DNA from: Amycolatopsis cihanbeyliensis
GTDB taxonomy: Bacteria > Actinomycetota > Actinomycetes > Mycobacteriales > Pseudonocardiaceae
Assembly: GCF_006715045.1 (NCBI RefSeq)
Contig: NZ_VFML01000001.1
Coordinates: 6,048,001 to 6,112,000 of the forward strand
Direction of reading: 5' to 3'
DNA: 64,000 nt
The position numbers and the translations under genes are program-made. The notes under the pieces are model-generated. The model did no database searches, was not told the origin of the DNA, and saw nothing but the letters and a program-made list of their open reading frames with translations. Shown here in pieces: positions 42,257 to 50,518 of the stretch. Each line of letters opens with the position of its first letter. Position 1 is the stretch's first letter.

Positions 42257-43117
42257 TCATTCTAGGTCTTTTGCGGTCTGTTTGATGAGTTCGAGCGAAT
42301 CGACCGGGTTCAACGCCACGTCGGTAGCGCTGGCGTGGGCGATGTCGTACTCCTTCACCTGCACCGGATCTTCGATGAGCTGCATGGATGTCACCATTTC
42401 CACCCACGCGATGCTGGGCAGGTTCGGTTTGGAGAAGCTCAGCACATGGAAGCTGCCGTCCAGCGCATCGTGCCCCGGTGCCGCGAACGGCACGATCAGG
42501 ACGGTCAGCAAGGCCGGATGATCCTCGATCCGCTGGACCAGGTGCAGGAGCTGGCGGCGCAGCACCTCCGGGCCACCGATCTGCTGCCGGAGGGCGGCCT
42601 CGCTCAGCACGGTGATCAGTTTCAGCGGATCGTCGCCGTCCAGCCGCCGTTGGCGGGTTAACCGTGCCTCCACCCGGCGACCCGCTTCGGCGAGCCGGGC
42701 GTTGGGACTGCCCGACTCGATAATCGCCTGCGCGTACTCGCGCGTCTGGAGCAAGCCATGGATGAGGCTGCTGTTGAACGTCAGGATGGTCTCCGCGCCA
42801 TGTTCGAGGCCGAAGAACCGCAGGACCTCGGGGGCGAAGAGGCCGCTGAACTTGGACCACCAGCCGCGGTGGCGGGCGACCTCGCGTAATTCCTCGAGCT
42901 CGGCCGCCTCGTCCTCGTTGAACTCGTAGGCATCCGCGATCTGGCCGAGCTTGGCCTCGGGCACGTTCTTCTTCCCGCTCTCCACATCGCTGAGGAAGGT
43001 GGGGGAGAGGCCGATCAGCTTGGACGCCTTGGTGCCGGCGAGGCCGAGCAGTTCGCGACGTTCGCGTAGCCGCAGGCCCAGGTCCCAGCGCGCGACGACG
43101 GGTGATGACGGTGCCAT
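42257..43117 (-). CDS. XRE regulator with DUF5753 domain (first copy)
   Basis: The 286-residue protein has an XRE helix-turn-helix at residues 14-68 (RLRERRELLGLAGTKASKLIGLSPTFLSDVESGKKNV) and a DUF5753 domain with a ligand-like pocket (LLQTREYAQAIIESGSPN, EARLTRQRRL, FHVLSFSKPN). It is the upstream half of a regulator/DUF397 pair and is the same length as the second copy. These Scr1-like regulators are thought to control sporulation or antibiotic genes in Streptomyces. ATG at 43117 is used. Confidence 0.85.
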   Translation of the reverse strand: MAPSSPVVARWDLGLRLRERRELLGLAGTKASKLIGLSPTFLSDVESGKKNVPEAKLGQIADAYEFNEDEAAELEELREVARHRGWWSKFSGLFAPEVLRFFGLEHGAETILTFNSSLIHGLLQTREYAQAIIESGSPNARLAEAGRRVEARLTRQRRLDGDDPLKLITVLSEAALRQQIGGPEVLRRQLLHLVQRIEDHPALLTVLIVPFAAPGHDALDGSFHVLSFSKPNLPSIAWVEMVTSMQLIEDPVQVKEYDIAHASATDVALNPVDSLELIKQTAKDLE

Positions 43118-43208
43118 GGCGTCCCCTCTGTTGCCGATGCCACCACCAAGTAGTAGTCATCCGGCGCCGGGTTTGCCATCACACGATCGGTGGATAACGC
43201 TAGTGAAT

Positions 43209-43391
43209 TCACCCACGCTGGCTGCGCAGGAAGACCGCCCACGCCGTCCGGTCGAACTCGAGGATCGGGCCGGGGGTGCGGCGCTTGCTGTCCCGGAGTT
43301 GTACCCGGGGACCGGCGAAACGTGCCTCGACGCAGGAGGAGTTGTTCGCACTGAACGACGACTTGAACCAGCCGGTGTGCCTATCCGTCAT
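43209..43391 (-). CDS. DUF397 protein (second copy)
   Basis: The 60-residue protein reads MTDRHTGWFKSSFSANNSSC, then VEARFAGPRVQLRDSKRRTP and LEFDRTAWAVFL, as a DUF397 partner of the XRE protein encoded just upstream. Its ATG overlaps the stop of that gene in an ATGA arrangement, so the two are translationally coupled. It is a close relative of the copy at 42055-42252. Confidence 0.85.
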   Translation of the reverse strand: MTDRHTGWFKSSFSANNSSCVEARFAGPRVQLRDSKRRTPGPILEFDRTAWAVFLRSQRG

Positions 43392-44248
43392 CTCAGCTCC
43401 CTTGCGACCTGGGTGATCAGGTCCACGGTCGCCCTCCGGTCGAGTGCGGTCTTCTCGATCTCCGCGTAGGCCAGGCCGTACTCCCGGACCATCAGCGCGT
43501 CCGCGATGAGCTCGGTGGAGGTGACCGTTTCTTGCCATACCAGGGTAGCGACTTTGCCGGAAGGGAACGTCATCAGGTTGAACGAGGAGCCGCCCATCGC
43601 GTGGTGGCCGGTCGCGGTGTACGGCACGATCCGGACGTCGAGGTTGTCCGGATGGTCCTCGATGAGCCGCAGCAGGCGATCGAGCTGCGCCGCGAGCACG
43701 GCAGGACCGCCGACCTGCTGCCGGATGGTGGACTCGCTCATGATCGCGGTCAGTTGTAGCGGATCCGCGCCGCTCAGCCGCCGTTGCCGGATCATCCGGG
43801 CCTCCACCCGGCGGTCGACCTCGGCCAGCCGGATGTTCGGGCTGCCCGCCTCGATGATCGCGCGGGCGTAGTCCTCGGTCTGTAGCAGTCCGTTCATCAG
43901 GCCGTTGTCGAAGGCGCAGATCGACTCGGCGCCGTGTTCGAAGCCGAACAGGCGCAGCAACTCGTCGCTGAACAGCGCCGTGAACTGGTTCCACCAGCCG
44001 CGCTGCGCGGACGCGTCGCGCAGGGTGCGTAGCTCGGCTGCCTCGTCCTCGGGCACCTCGTAGATCTTGATCAGCGCGTTGAGCTTGTCCACGGGCAGCT
44101 TCTTCCGGCCGTGCTCGGCCGCGCTGAGGAACTGCGCGGACAGCTCGAGCCGCTTGGCCACCGCGGAACCCTTCAGGCCCACCAGTTCACGCTTCTCGCG
44201 TAGTCGTTGCCCAAGGTCCCAGCTGGCCACGGTCGGGGACGAGGGCAA
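43388..44248 (-). CDS. XRE regulator with DUF5753 domain (second copy)
   Basis: The 286-residue protein repeats the layout of the first copy: XRE helix-turn-helix (QRLREKRELVGLKGSAVAKRLELSAQFLSAAEHGRKKL), then LLQTEDYARAIIEAGSPN and EARMIRQRRLSG. A TTG at 44248 (LPSSPTVASWDLGQRL) is chosen because GAAGGAG precedes it and it gives exactly the length of its paralog; the longer frame from 44368 crosses the operator repeat. Two such pairs in tandem suggest a local duplication followed by divergence. A near-perfect 16-bp inverted repeat lies upstream. Confidence 0.83.
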   Translation of the reverse strand: MPSSPTVASWDLGQRLREKRELVGLKGSAVAKRLELSAQFLSAAEHGRKKLPVDKLNALIKIYEVPEDEAAELRTLRDASAQRGWWNQFTALFSDELLRLFGFEHGAESICAFDNGLMNGLLQTEDYARAIIEAGSPNIRLAEVDRRVEARMIRQRRLSGADPLQLTAIMSESTIRQQVGGPAVLAAQLDRLLRLIEDHPDNLDVRIVPYTATGHHAMGGSSFNLMTFPSGKVATLVWQETVTSTELIADALMVREYGLAYAEIEKTALDRRATVDLITQVARELR

Positions 44249-44333
44249 GGCGCTCTCCTTCTCGGTAGCTGCGACGACCCCGCGAATGCTAGCGGTCACT
44301 CGGCGTCGGCAACGGCCCCCGATCGTGTCATTG

Positions 44334-44384
44334 ACTCGGTTAATCAACCGGTCGATGCTACCTGACAAGGTTGATAAACCGAGT
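44334..44384. promoter_or_regulatory. 16-bp inverted repeat (one mismatch)
   Basis: ACTCGGTTAATCAACC (44334-44349) and GGTTGATAAACCGAGT (44369-44384) match with a single T/A mismatch and enclose 19 bases. They lie between the divergent XRE gene and the hypothetical gene at 44397, covering the likely promoters of both. The second-copy XRE protein is the likely ligand. The right arm also contains part of the ribosome region of the 44397 gene. Confidence 0.65.
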
Positions 44385-44396
44385 TGAGGTGAAAAT

Positions 44397-44813
44397 ATGA
44401 TCCATGCGCTACCGGCTACGACGGCTGAGCCGGGGTCGCCTGGTTACCTGTCCGACTGGTATCGCGGGCAAGGCTGGCCGGTCGAGGTCGCCGGGGAGTC
44501 GGTCGCCCTCGCGTCCTCGAATCGGGTGTGCCTGCTCGTGGTCGACTGGCGGCAGGCGCCCGGCCTGATCACGCGGCTGGACGAGGTGCGCAGGCCCGCC
44601 GCGGCCCTGCTGCGCTACGGCGAGCCGGACGAGATCGTCTTCATCGTCGCCCGCACCGGGATCCCCTGCCCGCTTCCCGCGGGACTGCGGCCGGTCGCCG
44701 GGCCGATGCCGTTGCCGCCTGTCCCCGGTGTCCGCTGGGCGGTCGCGCCATGGGACACGCGCGGGCTGTGCCGGGACATCGACGTCGTGCACGCCCTCGG
44801 GCGGTCGCGATGA
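44397..44813 (+). CDS. Hypothetical protein
   Basis: The 138-residue product starts MIHALPATTAEPGSPGYLSD and has GQGWPVEVAGESVALAS and NRVCLLVVDWRQAPGLITRLDEV. It has a good ribosome site (GAGGTGAAAAT) and normal GC-rich codons, so it should be real. No membrane segment or recognised domain is visible. It is divergent from the second XRE regulator and may be its target because of the shared inverted repeat. A secreted-protein gene follows 24 bases later. Confidence 0.55.
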   Translation: MIHALPATTAEPGSPGYLSDWYRGQGWPVEVAGESVALASSNRVCLLVVDWRQAPGLITRLDEVRRPAAALLRYGEPDEIVFIVARTGIPCPLPAGLRPVAGPMPLPPVPGVRWAVAPWDTRGLCRDIDVVHALGRSR

Positions 44814-44837
44814 ACCCATGCCGAACCAGGAGGTTGA

Positions 44838-45377
44838 ATGAAGCGTCGATCGGTCACCAGGGTCTGGCCGTTGCTGCTGCTCGTGCTCGGCGGCGCCGGG
44901 GCGCTCGCCATCGCGCTCGCGCACGCCCTCGCACCGGATCCCGCGCCGGACACCGGGCCGAACTGGCCGATTGCCAGCGGGCTGCTCACTGAACCATCGT
45001 CCACAGTGGTCACAACATCCGCGATGAGCCGCCCCGACGACGAGATCGACCAGGTCAAGAAGCTGGCGGGCGGCCTGCAATCGAACCTCAATTACAAGAA
45101 CCTGAACGGTCTGCTGCTGAGCGCCTGCGAGAGCGGCAAGAAAGGCAACGCGGCCAGGGACGACCTGCTGCGCACCCTGCCGATGCTGGACCCCGCCGAC
45201 CCGAATCAGGCCAGGAAGGCCCACTTCCGGCTCGCCGACCTCACCGCCGACCCGCACGAGGGGTACCACCTGCTGTTCGAGGGCGCCTATGCGGACGGTT
45301 CCGGGCCGGCGCTGACGATCCGGTTCCGGGTCTACGTGGACCAGGGTGTCGCCGCCTGGTGCGGCGTGGGTCACTGA
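44838..45377 (+). CDS. Hypothetical membrane-anchored or secreted protein
   Basis: The 179-residue protein starts MKRRSVTRVWPLLLLVLGGA, a single signal-anchor, and continues outside the membrane with DDEIDQVKKLAGGLQSNLNYKNLNGLLLSACESG. It ends ...YVDQGVAAWCGVGH, with two cysteines. The ribosome site AGGAGGT is strong. No family is recognised. It follows the hypothetical gene at 44397 at 24 bases and ends 38 bases before the metal-transport operon, where the Fur-like box lies; it is probably not part of that operon. Confidence 0.55.
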   Translation: MKRRSVTRVWPLLLLVLGGAGALAIALAHALAPDPAPDTGPNWPIASGLLTEPSSTVVTTSAMSRPDDEIDQVKKLAGGLQSNLNYKNLNGLLLSACESGKKGNAARDDLLRTLPMLDPADPNQARKAHFRLADLTADPHEGYHLLFEGAYADGSGPALTIRFRVYVDQGVAAWCGVGH

Positions 45378-45384
45378 GTATAGA

Positions 45385-45415
45385 CGATAATGATTGTCAT
45401 TTGTATTCTCTTTGC
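45385..45415 (+). promoter_or_regulatory. Fur/Zur-like box over a leaderless promoter
   Basis: AATGATTGTCATT (45389-45401) is a palindrome with AATGA/TCATT arms. The longer GATAATGATTGTCATTTGT matches the E. coli Fur consensus (as I remember it) at 14 of 19 positions and resembles actinobacterial Zur boxes (TGAAAATGATTTTCA) too. A TATTCT hexamer (45404-45409) seven bases before the GTG at 45416 suggests a leaderless transcript. Repression by a Fur-superfamily metal sensor is inferred. Confidence 0.6.
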
Positions 45416-46492
45416 GTGACCCCGCAGCAGAGCCGCGTGCCCGCGCGCCCGTTGCCGTCCCGTCGCGCGCTCACCCTCACCATCGGTGTGCTGTCGGCGA
45501 TCCTGGTGGTGTCGGTGGTCGTCGCGATCACGCTGGGGCCGACGGTGATTCCACTGGCCGACAGCCTGCGCTACCTCGGCGCGGCGCTCACCGGGGGCAG
45601 GATCGACCCCGCCGAGATCACCGGGTACTCGATCATCTGGCAGGTGCGCACCCCGCGCGTGCTGCTGGCCATGGTGGTCGGCGCCGGGTTGAGCGTGATC
45701 GGCGTGGCGGTGCAGGCCATGGTGCGCAACGCGCTGGCGGACCCGTTCATACTGGGCGTCTCCTCCGGCGCCTCGGTCGGGGCGAGCGCGGTGGTGGCCT
45801 TCGGCCTGTTCGCGGGACTCGGGGTGTACGCCCTGTCCGCGGCGGCCTTCCTCGGCGCGCTGCTCGCCTCCGTGCTGGTGTACCTCGCCGCCCGCAGCCG
45901 AGCCGGACTCAGCCCGCTGCGCCTGGTGCTCACCGGCGTCGCGCTCGCCTACGGATTCCAGGCCGTGATGAGTGTGATCGTGTTCTTCGCCCCCTTCGGT
46001 GAGGCGGCGCGCACCGTGTTGTTCTGGCTGCTCGGCAGCCTTGGCGGAGCCACCTGGGGGTCGCTGCCCATCGCGGCGGTCGCCGTCGGGTTGGCCATCG
46101 TGTTGCTGCTGCGCCGGGGCCGGTCGCTGGACGTGCTCGCCATGGGCGACGAGACCGCGGCCAGCCTCGGCGTGGATACCGCCGCCCTGCGCCGTGGCTT
46201 GTTCCTGCTGACCGCGGTGGTGACCGGCGCGCTGGTGGCCGTCAGCGGTGCCATCGGTTTCGTCGGGCTGGTCATGCCGCACCTGGTGCGCATCCTCGTC
46301 GGCGCTGCCCATACCAGGGTGCTGATCATCGCCCCGTTCGCCGGTGCGATCTTCCTGGTGTGGGTGGACCTGGTGTCTCGCACCCTGGTCGCGCCGCGCG
46401 AGCTGCCGCTCGGCGTGATCACCGCGCTGGTCGGCGTCCCGGTGTTCGTCACCTTGATGCGCCGCCGTGGCTACCTGTTCGGAGGCCGTTGA
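45416..46492 (+). CDS. FecCD-family metal-chelate permease
   Basis: The 358-residue protein has about ten membrane segments of the FecCD/BtuC type, with VRTPRVLLAMVVGAGLSVIGVAVQAMVRN, SSGASVGASAVVAFG and AISGA...GFVGLVMPHLVRILVGAAH. It is the membrane part of an importer for iron-siderophore, haem, cobalamin or another metal chelate. GTG at 45416 is chosen because it lies at the predicted transcript start; the frame upstream overlaps the preceding gene. It is the first of seven genes behind a Fur/Zur-like box. Confidence 0.87.
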   Translation: MTPQQSRVPARPLPSRRALTLTIGVLSAILVVSVVVAITLGPTVIPLADSLRYLGAALTGGRIDPAEITGYSIIWQVRTPRVLLAMVVGAGLSVIGVAVQAMVRNALADPFILGVSSGASVGASAVVAFGLFAGLGVYALSAAAFLGALLASVLVYLAARSRAGLSPLRLVLTGVALAYGFQAVMSVIVFFAPFGEAARTVLFWLLGSLGGATWGSLPIAAVAVGLAIVLLLRRGRSLDVLAMGDETAASLGVDTAALRRGLFLLTAVVTGALVAVSGAIGFVGLVMPHLVRILVGAAHTRVLIIAPFAGAIFLVWVDLVSRTLVAPRELPLGVITALVGVPVFVTLMRRRGYLFGGR

Positions 46493-46493
46493 C

Positions 46494-47312
46494 GTGCGCC
46501 TCACCCTGGACGCGGTCTCCGTCGAGATCGCCGGAGCGACCCTGCTGCGCGAGCTGAGCCTGAAGGCGGACAGCGGTGAGATCCTCGGGCTGATCGGACC
46601 CAACGGCAGCGGCAAGTCCACCGCGTTGCGCTGCGTCTACCGCGCGCTGCGACCCACTGCCGGAACCGTGCTGCTGGACGATGTGGACCTGGATACGCGT
46701 TCACTACGGGAAAGCGCCCGCTCGATCGCCGCGCTCACCCAGGAAAGCAACACCGAGCTCGATTTCACCGTCGCGGAAGTGGTGGCGCTGGGGCGTTTCC
46801 CGCATCTGCACGGGGGCAGGGCACTGGACGAGCGGGAGCGGGAGCTGTGCCGCGAAGCCATGCGGCGCACCGATGTCGTCCACCTCGCCGAACGGGGTGT
46901 GCTGTCCCTCTCCGGCGGCGAGCGGCAGCGGGTGCTGATCGCCCGTGCTCTCGTGCAGGAACCGGAGGTACTGGTGCTGGACGAGCCGACCAACCACCTC
47001 GACGTGCGGCACCAGGTGGCCCTGCTGTCCTTCCTGCGCACCTGCGGGCTCACCGTCGTGGTCGCGCTGCACGACCTGAACCTCGCCGCCGCGACCTGCG
47101 ACCGGCTCGCCGTACTCGACGCCGGCTCGCTGGTCGAGGCGGGCCCACCCGCCCAGGTGCTCAGGCCGGACCTGATCCGGCGGGTGTTCGGGGTGACCCC
47201 CTCGGTGGTCACCCACCCGGACACCGGCACCCCGCAACTGCTCTACGAGCTCATCGACCCGTCCCCGACAGAGTCCCCGGCAGAGTCCCCGACAGAGAGG
47301 TCTCACCAGTGA
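46494..47312 (+). CDS. ABC importer ATPase (FecE type)
   Basis: The 272-residue ATPase shows Walker A GPNGSGKS, the signature LSGGERQR, Walker B VLVLDEPTNHLD and the switch His in VALHDLNLAA. It is the energy subunit for the FecCD permease one base upstream. It begins at GTG 46494 right after the permease stop. A short tandem repeat in the last residues (SPTESPAESPTE) is caused by a 12-base repeat in the DNA. Its stop overlaps the GTG of the binding-protein gene. Confidence 0.9.
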   Translation: MRLTLDAVSVEIAGATLLRELSLKADSGEILGLIGPNGSGKSTALRCVYRALRPTAGTVLLDDVDLDTRSLRESARSIAALTQESNTELDFTVAEVVALGRFPHLHGGRALDERERELCREAMRRTDVVHLAERGVLSLSGGERQRVLIARALVQEPEVLVLDEPTNHLDVRHQVALLSFLRTCGLTVVVALHDLNLAAATCDRLAVLDAGSLVEAGPPAQVLRPDLIRRVFGVTPSVVTHPDTGTPQLLYELIDPSPTESPAESPTERSHQ

Positions 47313-48292
47313 AACGCAGTATGCCCATCGTCCTCGCCTGCTCCCTGCTCCTCGCGGGCTGCGGTGCCGATGTCGCGTCGGAGGCCGGAGCGGGGCCGGA
47401 CACGGTGACGATCGAGAACTGCGGCAAGACCATCGACTATCCCGTCCCGCAACGCGCGGTCGCCTACGACATGAGCGCCACCGAACGAATGTTCGCGCTG
47501 GGGCTGGCCGATCGCATGCGCGGCATCGTCATGCCGTCCACCACGGAGGGGCCGGTGTCCCGCTCGCCGTATCGCGCGGACTACGAATCCGTGGAAACCC
47601 TCAGCACCGACGTGCTCAGCAGGGAGGTGGTGATCGGAGCCGAGGCGGACTGGGTGCTGGCGGGCTGGCAGTCAGGTTTCAGCGAGGAACGTGGTGTGAC
47701 CCCCGCGCTGCTGGACCAGGTGGGCATCCAGAGCTACATGTACACCGAGACCTGCTACAACTACGGAACCGACCCGATCACCGTGCCGCCGCTGGAGGCG
47801 CTGTACACCGACCTGGAACAACTCGGGAAGATCTTCCGGGTCGAGGACCGGGCCGAGCGACTGATCGCGGACCTGAAGGCCAGGGCGGCCACCCTGGAGC
47901 GCAACCAGCCCGACGGCGAACCCGCACGGGTGTTCGTCTACGACTCCGGCACGGACAAGCCGTTCACCTCCGGTGCGCAGACCGCGCCGAATGTCATCGT
48001 GTCGCTCGCCGGCGGGCGCAATATCGTCGGTGACCTGGACGAGCGATGGACCACCATCGGCTGGGAGTCCGTTGTGGACGCCGCGCCCGAGGTGATCACC
48101 GTGGTGGACTACGGGGACCAGCCGGTGCAGGACAAGATCGCCTTCCTGAAGTCCTTCCCCCCGCTTGCCGAGTCACCCGCGGTGCGCAATGACCGGTTCT
48201 ACGTGCTGGATTACGGCGAGGCCGTCAGCGGGCCGCGGAACATCGAAGCGGCCGAGAAGTTCGGCGAGTACCTGCGTTCCATCGGACGCTGA
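47309..48292 (+). CDS. Metal-chelate-binding lipoprotein (FecB/BtuF type)
   Basis: The 327-residue protein has a lipoprotein signal (MPIVLACSLLLAGC, Cys18) and a TroA/FecB-type fold: PVPQRAVAYDMSATERMFALGLADRMRGIV, a middle with VTPALLDQVGIQSYMYTETCYNYG and a C-terminal VRNDRFYVLDYGEAVSG. It should capture a metal chelate or vitamin outside the membrane and hand it to the permease. The start GTG overlaps the ATPase stop (GTGA). Ligand class is not certain: siderophore-type iron, zinc chelate or cobalamin are possible. Confidence 0.87.
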   Translation: MKRSMPIVLACSLLLAGCGADVASEAGAGPDTVTIENCGKTIDYPVPQRAVAYDMSATERMFALGLADRMRGIVMPSTTEGPVSRSPYRADYESVETLSTDVLSREVVIGAEADWVLAGWQSGFSEERGVTPALLDQVGIQSYMYTETCYNYGTDPITVPPLEALYTDLEQLGKIFRVEDRAERLIADLKARAATLERNQPDGEPARVFVYDSGTDKPFTSGAQTAPNVIVSLAGGRNIVGDLDERWTTIGWESVVDAAPEVITVVDYGDQPVQDKIAFLKSFPPLAESPAVRNDRFYVLDYGEAVSGPRNIEAAEKFGEYLRSIGR

Positions 48293-48312
48293 CCGAACCC
48301 GCGAAAGGAAGC

Positions 48313-49140
48313 ATGGTGACACTCGACGCACCCGGCACGGTCGGGCAGTTGACGGCCGAGGTCCTGCGCGGCATGGCCGGGCCGCCGCCGGCCGGACTGG
48401 TGGCGACCAGCGTGTTCTGGCTGCACCACGGGACCCGGCTCGCCGGTGGTGACACCACCTACCTCAACCAGTACGTGCTGGTCCGGCTCGGCGGTTCCTT
48501 CGGCGCCTGCGCGTTCGAGGAGGGGGAACTCGGCCCGGAGGTCTGCCGCGAGTTCTCCGGTGCCGCGCTGGACTCGCTGCTGTCCGAGGGACCCACCGCG
48601 CTGCGGATCGCCGCGCTGGACGCCTATCTGGCCGAGCTGCGCCCACACCGCGAGGCGCCGGACGCCGAGCGGGTCGAGCTGCCCGCGGGGCCACCCGAGG
48701 TGCGCGCGCGGGCACGGGACGCCGCCGTTGCCGGTCTGCTGGACATCCGGTCCGGCGCGAGAGTCGGGCTGATCGGTGTGGTCAACCCGTTGGTCGAGGC
48801 CATCCGGCAGCGGGGAGGTGACTGCCTGCCCTGCGATCTCAACCTGCGCAGGACGCAGTGGGGCGATCGGGTCACCGATTCGATGGATGAGGTGCTGGAC
48901 GTCGCCGACTCCGTGGTGGCGACCGGGATGACGCTGAGCAACGGCAGTTTCGACCGGATCCTGCGCCGCTGCCGGGAGCGAGCCCTGCCGCTGATCGTCT
49001 ATGCCCAGACCGGGAGCGCGGTGGCCCGCGCGTTCCTCGGCTCCGGGGTGACCGCGGTCTCCGCGGAGCCGTTCCCGTTCTCCCAGTTCAGCGCCGAACC
49101 CACGGCGCTGTACCGCTACCGCGCGGAGGCCGCGGTATGA
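48313..49140 (+). CDS. DUF4213/DUF364 Rossmann protein, metal-linked
   Basis: The 275-residue protein fits the DUF4213 (N-terminal) plus DUF364 (PF04016, putative heavy-metal chelation) pair. The C-terminal half has a Rossmann-like run: RVGLIGVVNPLVEAIRQRGG, then a loop with DSVVATGMTLSNGSFDRIL at residues about 199-217, where the glycine/threonine loop is typical, and AQTGSAVARAFL. Family members occur beside metal transporters and metallo-enzyme genes; their biochemistry is not settled. It sits 20 bases after the binding-protein gene behind GAAAGGAAGC. Its presence strengthens the metal link of this operon. Confidence 0.75.
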   Translation: MVTLDAPGTVGQLTAEVLRGMAGPPPAGLVATSVFWLHHGTRLAGGDTTYLNQYVLVRLGGSFGACAFEEGELGPEVCREFSGAALDSLLSEGPTALRIAALDAYLAELRPHREAPDAERVELPAGPPEVRARARDAAVAGLLDIRSGARVGLIGVVNPLVEAIRQRGGDCLPCDLNLRRTQWGDRVTDSMDEVLDVADSVVATGMTLSNGSFDRILRRCRERALPLIVYAQTGSAVARAFLGSGVTAVSAEPFPFSQFSAEPTALYRYRAEAAV

Positions 49141-49171
49141 CACCCCTTGTGTCAACTCGCGGCAGTCACGG

Positions 49172-49240
49172 TGACCACAGGGCGCGCCCTCGGCCGGAGG
49201 CCCCGCTGTCGGGGCGGCGGGGCGCGTGCCCCGGTGGTCA
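49172..49240 (+). promoter_or_regulatory. Long stem-loop inside the operon
   Basis: TGACCAC (49172-49178) pairs with GTGGTCA (49234-49240). Inner GC-rich arms (GGGCGCGCCC against GGGGCGCG...CCC, with a bulge) and a CCCCG-CTGT-CGGGG hairpin (49201-49214) extend the structure. It lies in the 169-base gap between the DUF364 and exporter genes, the only sizeable gap in the operon, and may attenuate, stabilise or process the transcript. Confidence 0.4.
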
Positions 49241-49309
49241 TACGCTGGGTCGTGCCGGGCGCCCTGTCGACACGGTCGCGGACGCGCGCGAAGTCGCGAA
49301 GGAGCATGC

Positions 49310-50518
49310 ATGACCGTGGCCGAACCGGTTCCCGGTGACCTGCGGATGATCCGGACGCTGTGGCCGGTGCTGCTCGCCTCGGCCGTCGGGCTGGTTCCGT
49401 TCACCGTGTTCAGCACCTTCCTGGTGCCGATCGCGGGCGAGGCCGGTACCAGCGTGGCGACCATGGGCAGCCTGCGCGGGCTGGGCGGCCTTGCCGCGCT
49501 GCTGGTGGGCACCGCACTCGCCCCGCTGATCGACCGGGTGCCGAGGGAATGGACCGCGGCGGGCGGACTGGTCCTGCTCGGACTGTCCTCGGTGATCGGT
49601 GCGCTGGGCGACCTGCTCGCACTGGCGGCGTTCTGCCTGCTGATCGGCGCGGCGACCGCGGTGCTCAACCCGGCGCTCGGCGCCGCGGCCGCCGACAGGT
49701 ACGGCTCCGGTGCGGCGGCGGGACGCGCGGCCACCCTGGTCACCGCCACGCAGTCGCTTACCGCGATGCTCGCCGCCCCGGTCGTGGCGCTGCCCGCGTT
49801 GCTGTGGGGCTGGCGGGGTGACCTGATCGCCCTCGGTGCGGTCGCGGTGCTGCTCGCGGTGATCCTGCTCGGCAGGCGAGGCGAGGCCGTGGCCGAGTCG
49901 GACCAGCCACGGCTGGGCTACCTCGCCTCCTTCCGCGCGCTGGCCGCGGTGCCCGGCGCGTTGCCGCTGGTGCTGGTGGCCGCGCTGCGCACGAGTGCCT
50001 TCATGGGCTACCTCGCCTACCTGGCCGCGTTCTACGACGAGCGGTTCGCGCTGTCGCCGGAGGTGTTCGCCTTCGTGTGGACGCTGTCCGGGGCCTCCTT
50101 CTTCGTCGGGAACCTGCTGGTGGGCAGGTTCATCAACGCCGCGGGCGCGAGCACCCGGATCGAGGCGGTGCTGGTGGGTGGGCTGGTGGTGGCCCTTGCC
50201 GCGATCATCGGCTTCTACTTCTCGCCGGTGCTGCCGGTCGCGCTGGTGCTCACCGCGGTGCTCGGCCTGGCCCACGCGACCGTGGCGGCCTGCGTGGTGA
50301 GCCTGCTGGTGCATCGCAGTGGCTCGCTACGCGGATCGGCGCTGAGCATCAACGCGGCCGGGATGAGCCTCGGCGTGTTCGCGGGTGCCGGCCTCGGTGG
50401 TATCGGGCTGGGCCTCGGTGGCTATCCCGGTACCGCCGCGGTGTTCGGTGGGCTCACACTGGTGGCGTTGCTGGCGGGGGCGATGGTACTGCGCGGCCGA
50501 TCCACCGGACCCGCATGA
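49310..50518 (+). CDS. MFS exporter in the metal operon
   Basis: The 402-residue protein has twelve membrane segments of the major facilitator superfamily, e.g. PVLLASAVGLVPFTVFSTFLV, SLRGLGGLAALLVGTALAPLIDRV and a second half starting near LPLVLVAALRTSAF. In metal-ligand loci such a carrier exports the newly made ligand. ATG at 49310 has AAGGAG at five bases. It ends with TGA overlapping the ATG of the kinase gene, so both are translationally coupled. The transported compound is unknown. Confidence 0.8.
   Translation: MTVAEPVPGDLRMIRTLWPVLLASAVGLVPFTVFSTFLVPIAGEAGTSVATMGSLRGLGGLAALLVGTALAPLIDRVPREWTAAGGLVLLGLSSVIGALGDLLALAAFCLLIGAATAVLNPALGAAAADRYGSGAAAGRAATLVTATQSLTAMLAAPVVALPALLWGWRGDLIALGAVAVLLAVILLGRRGEAVAESDQPRLGYLASFRALAAVPGALPLVLVAALRTSAFMGYLAYLAAFYDERFALSPEVFAFVWTLSGASFFVGNLLVGRFINAAGASTRIEAVLVGGLVVALAAIIGFYFSPVLPVALVLTAVLGLAHATVAACVVSLLVHRSGSLRGSALSINAAGMSLGVFAGAGLGGIGLGLGGYPGTAAVFGGLTLVALLAGAMVLRGRSTGPA

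Noticed and set aside
45378..45415. Cobalamin riboswitch before the BtuC/FecC-type importer
   Set aside because: The gap is only 38 bases, contains a Fur/Zur-like box and the promoter, and leaves no room for a riboswitch.
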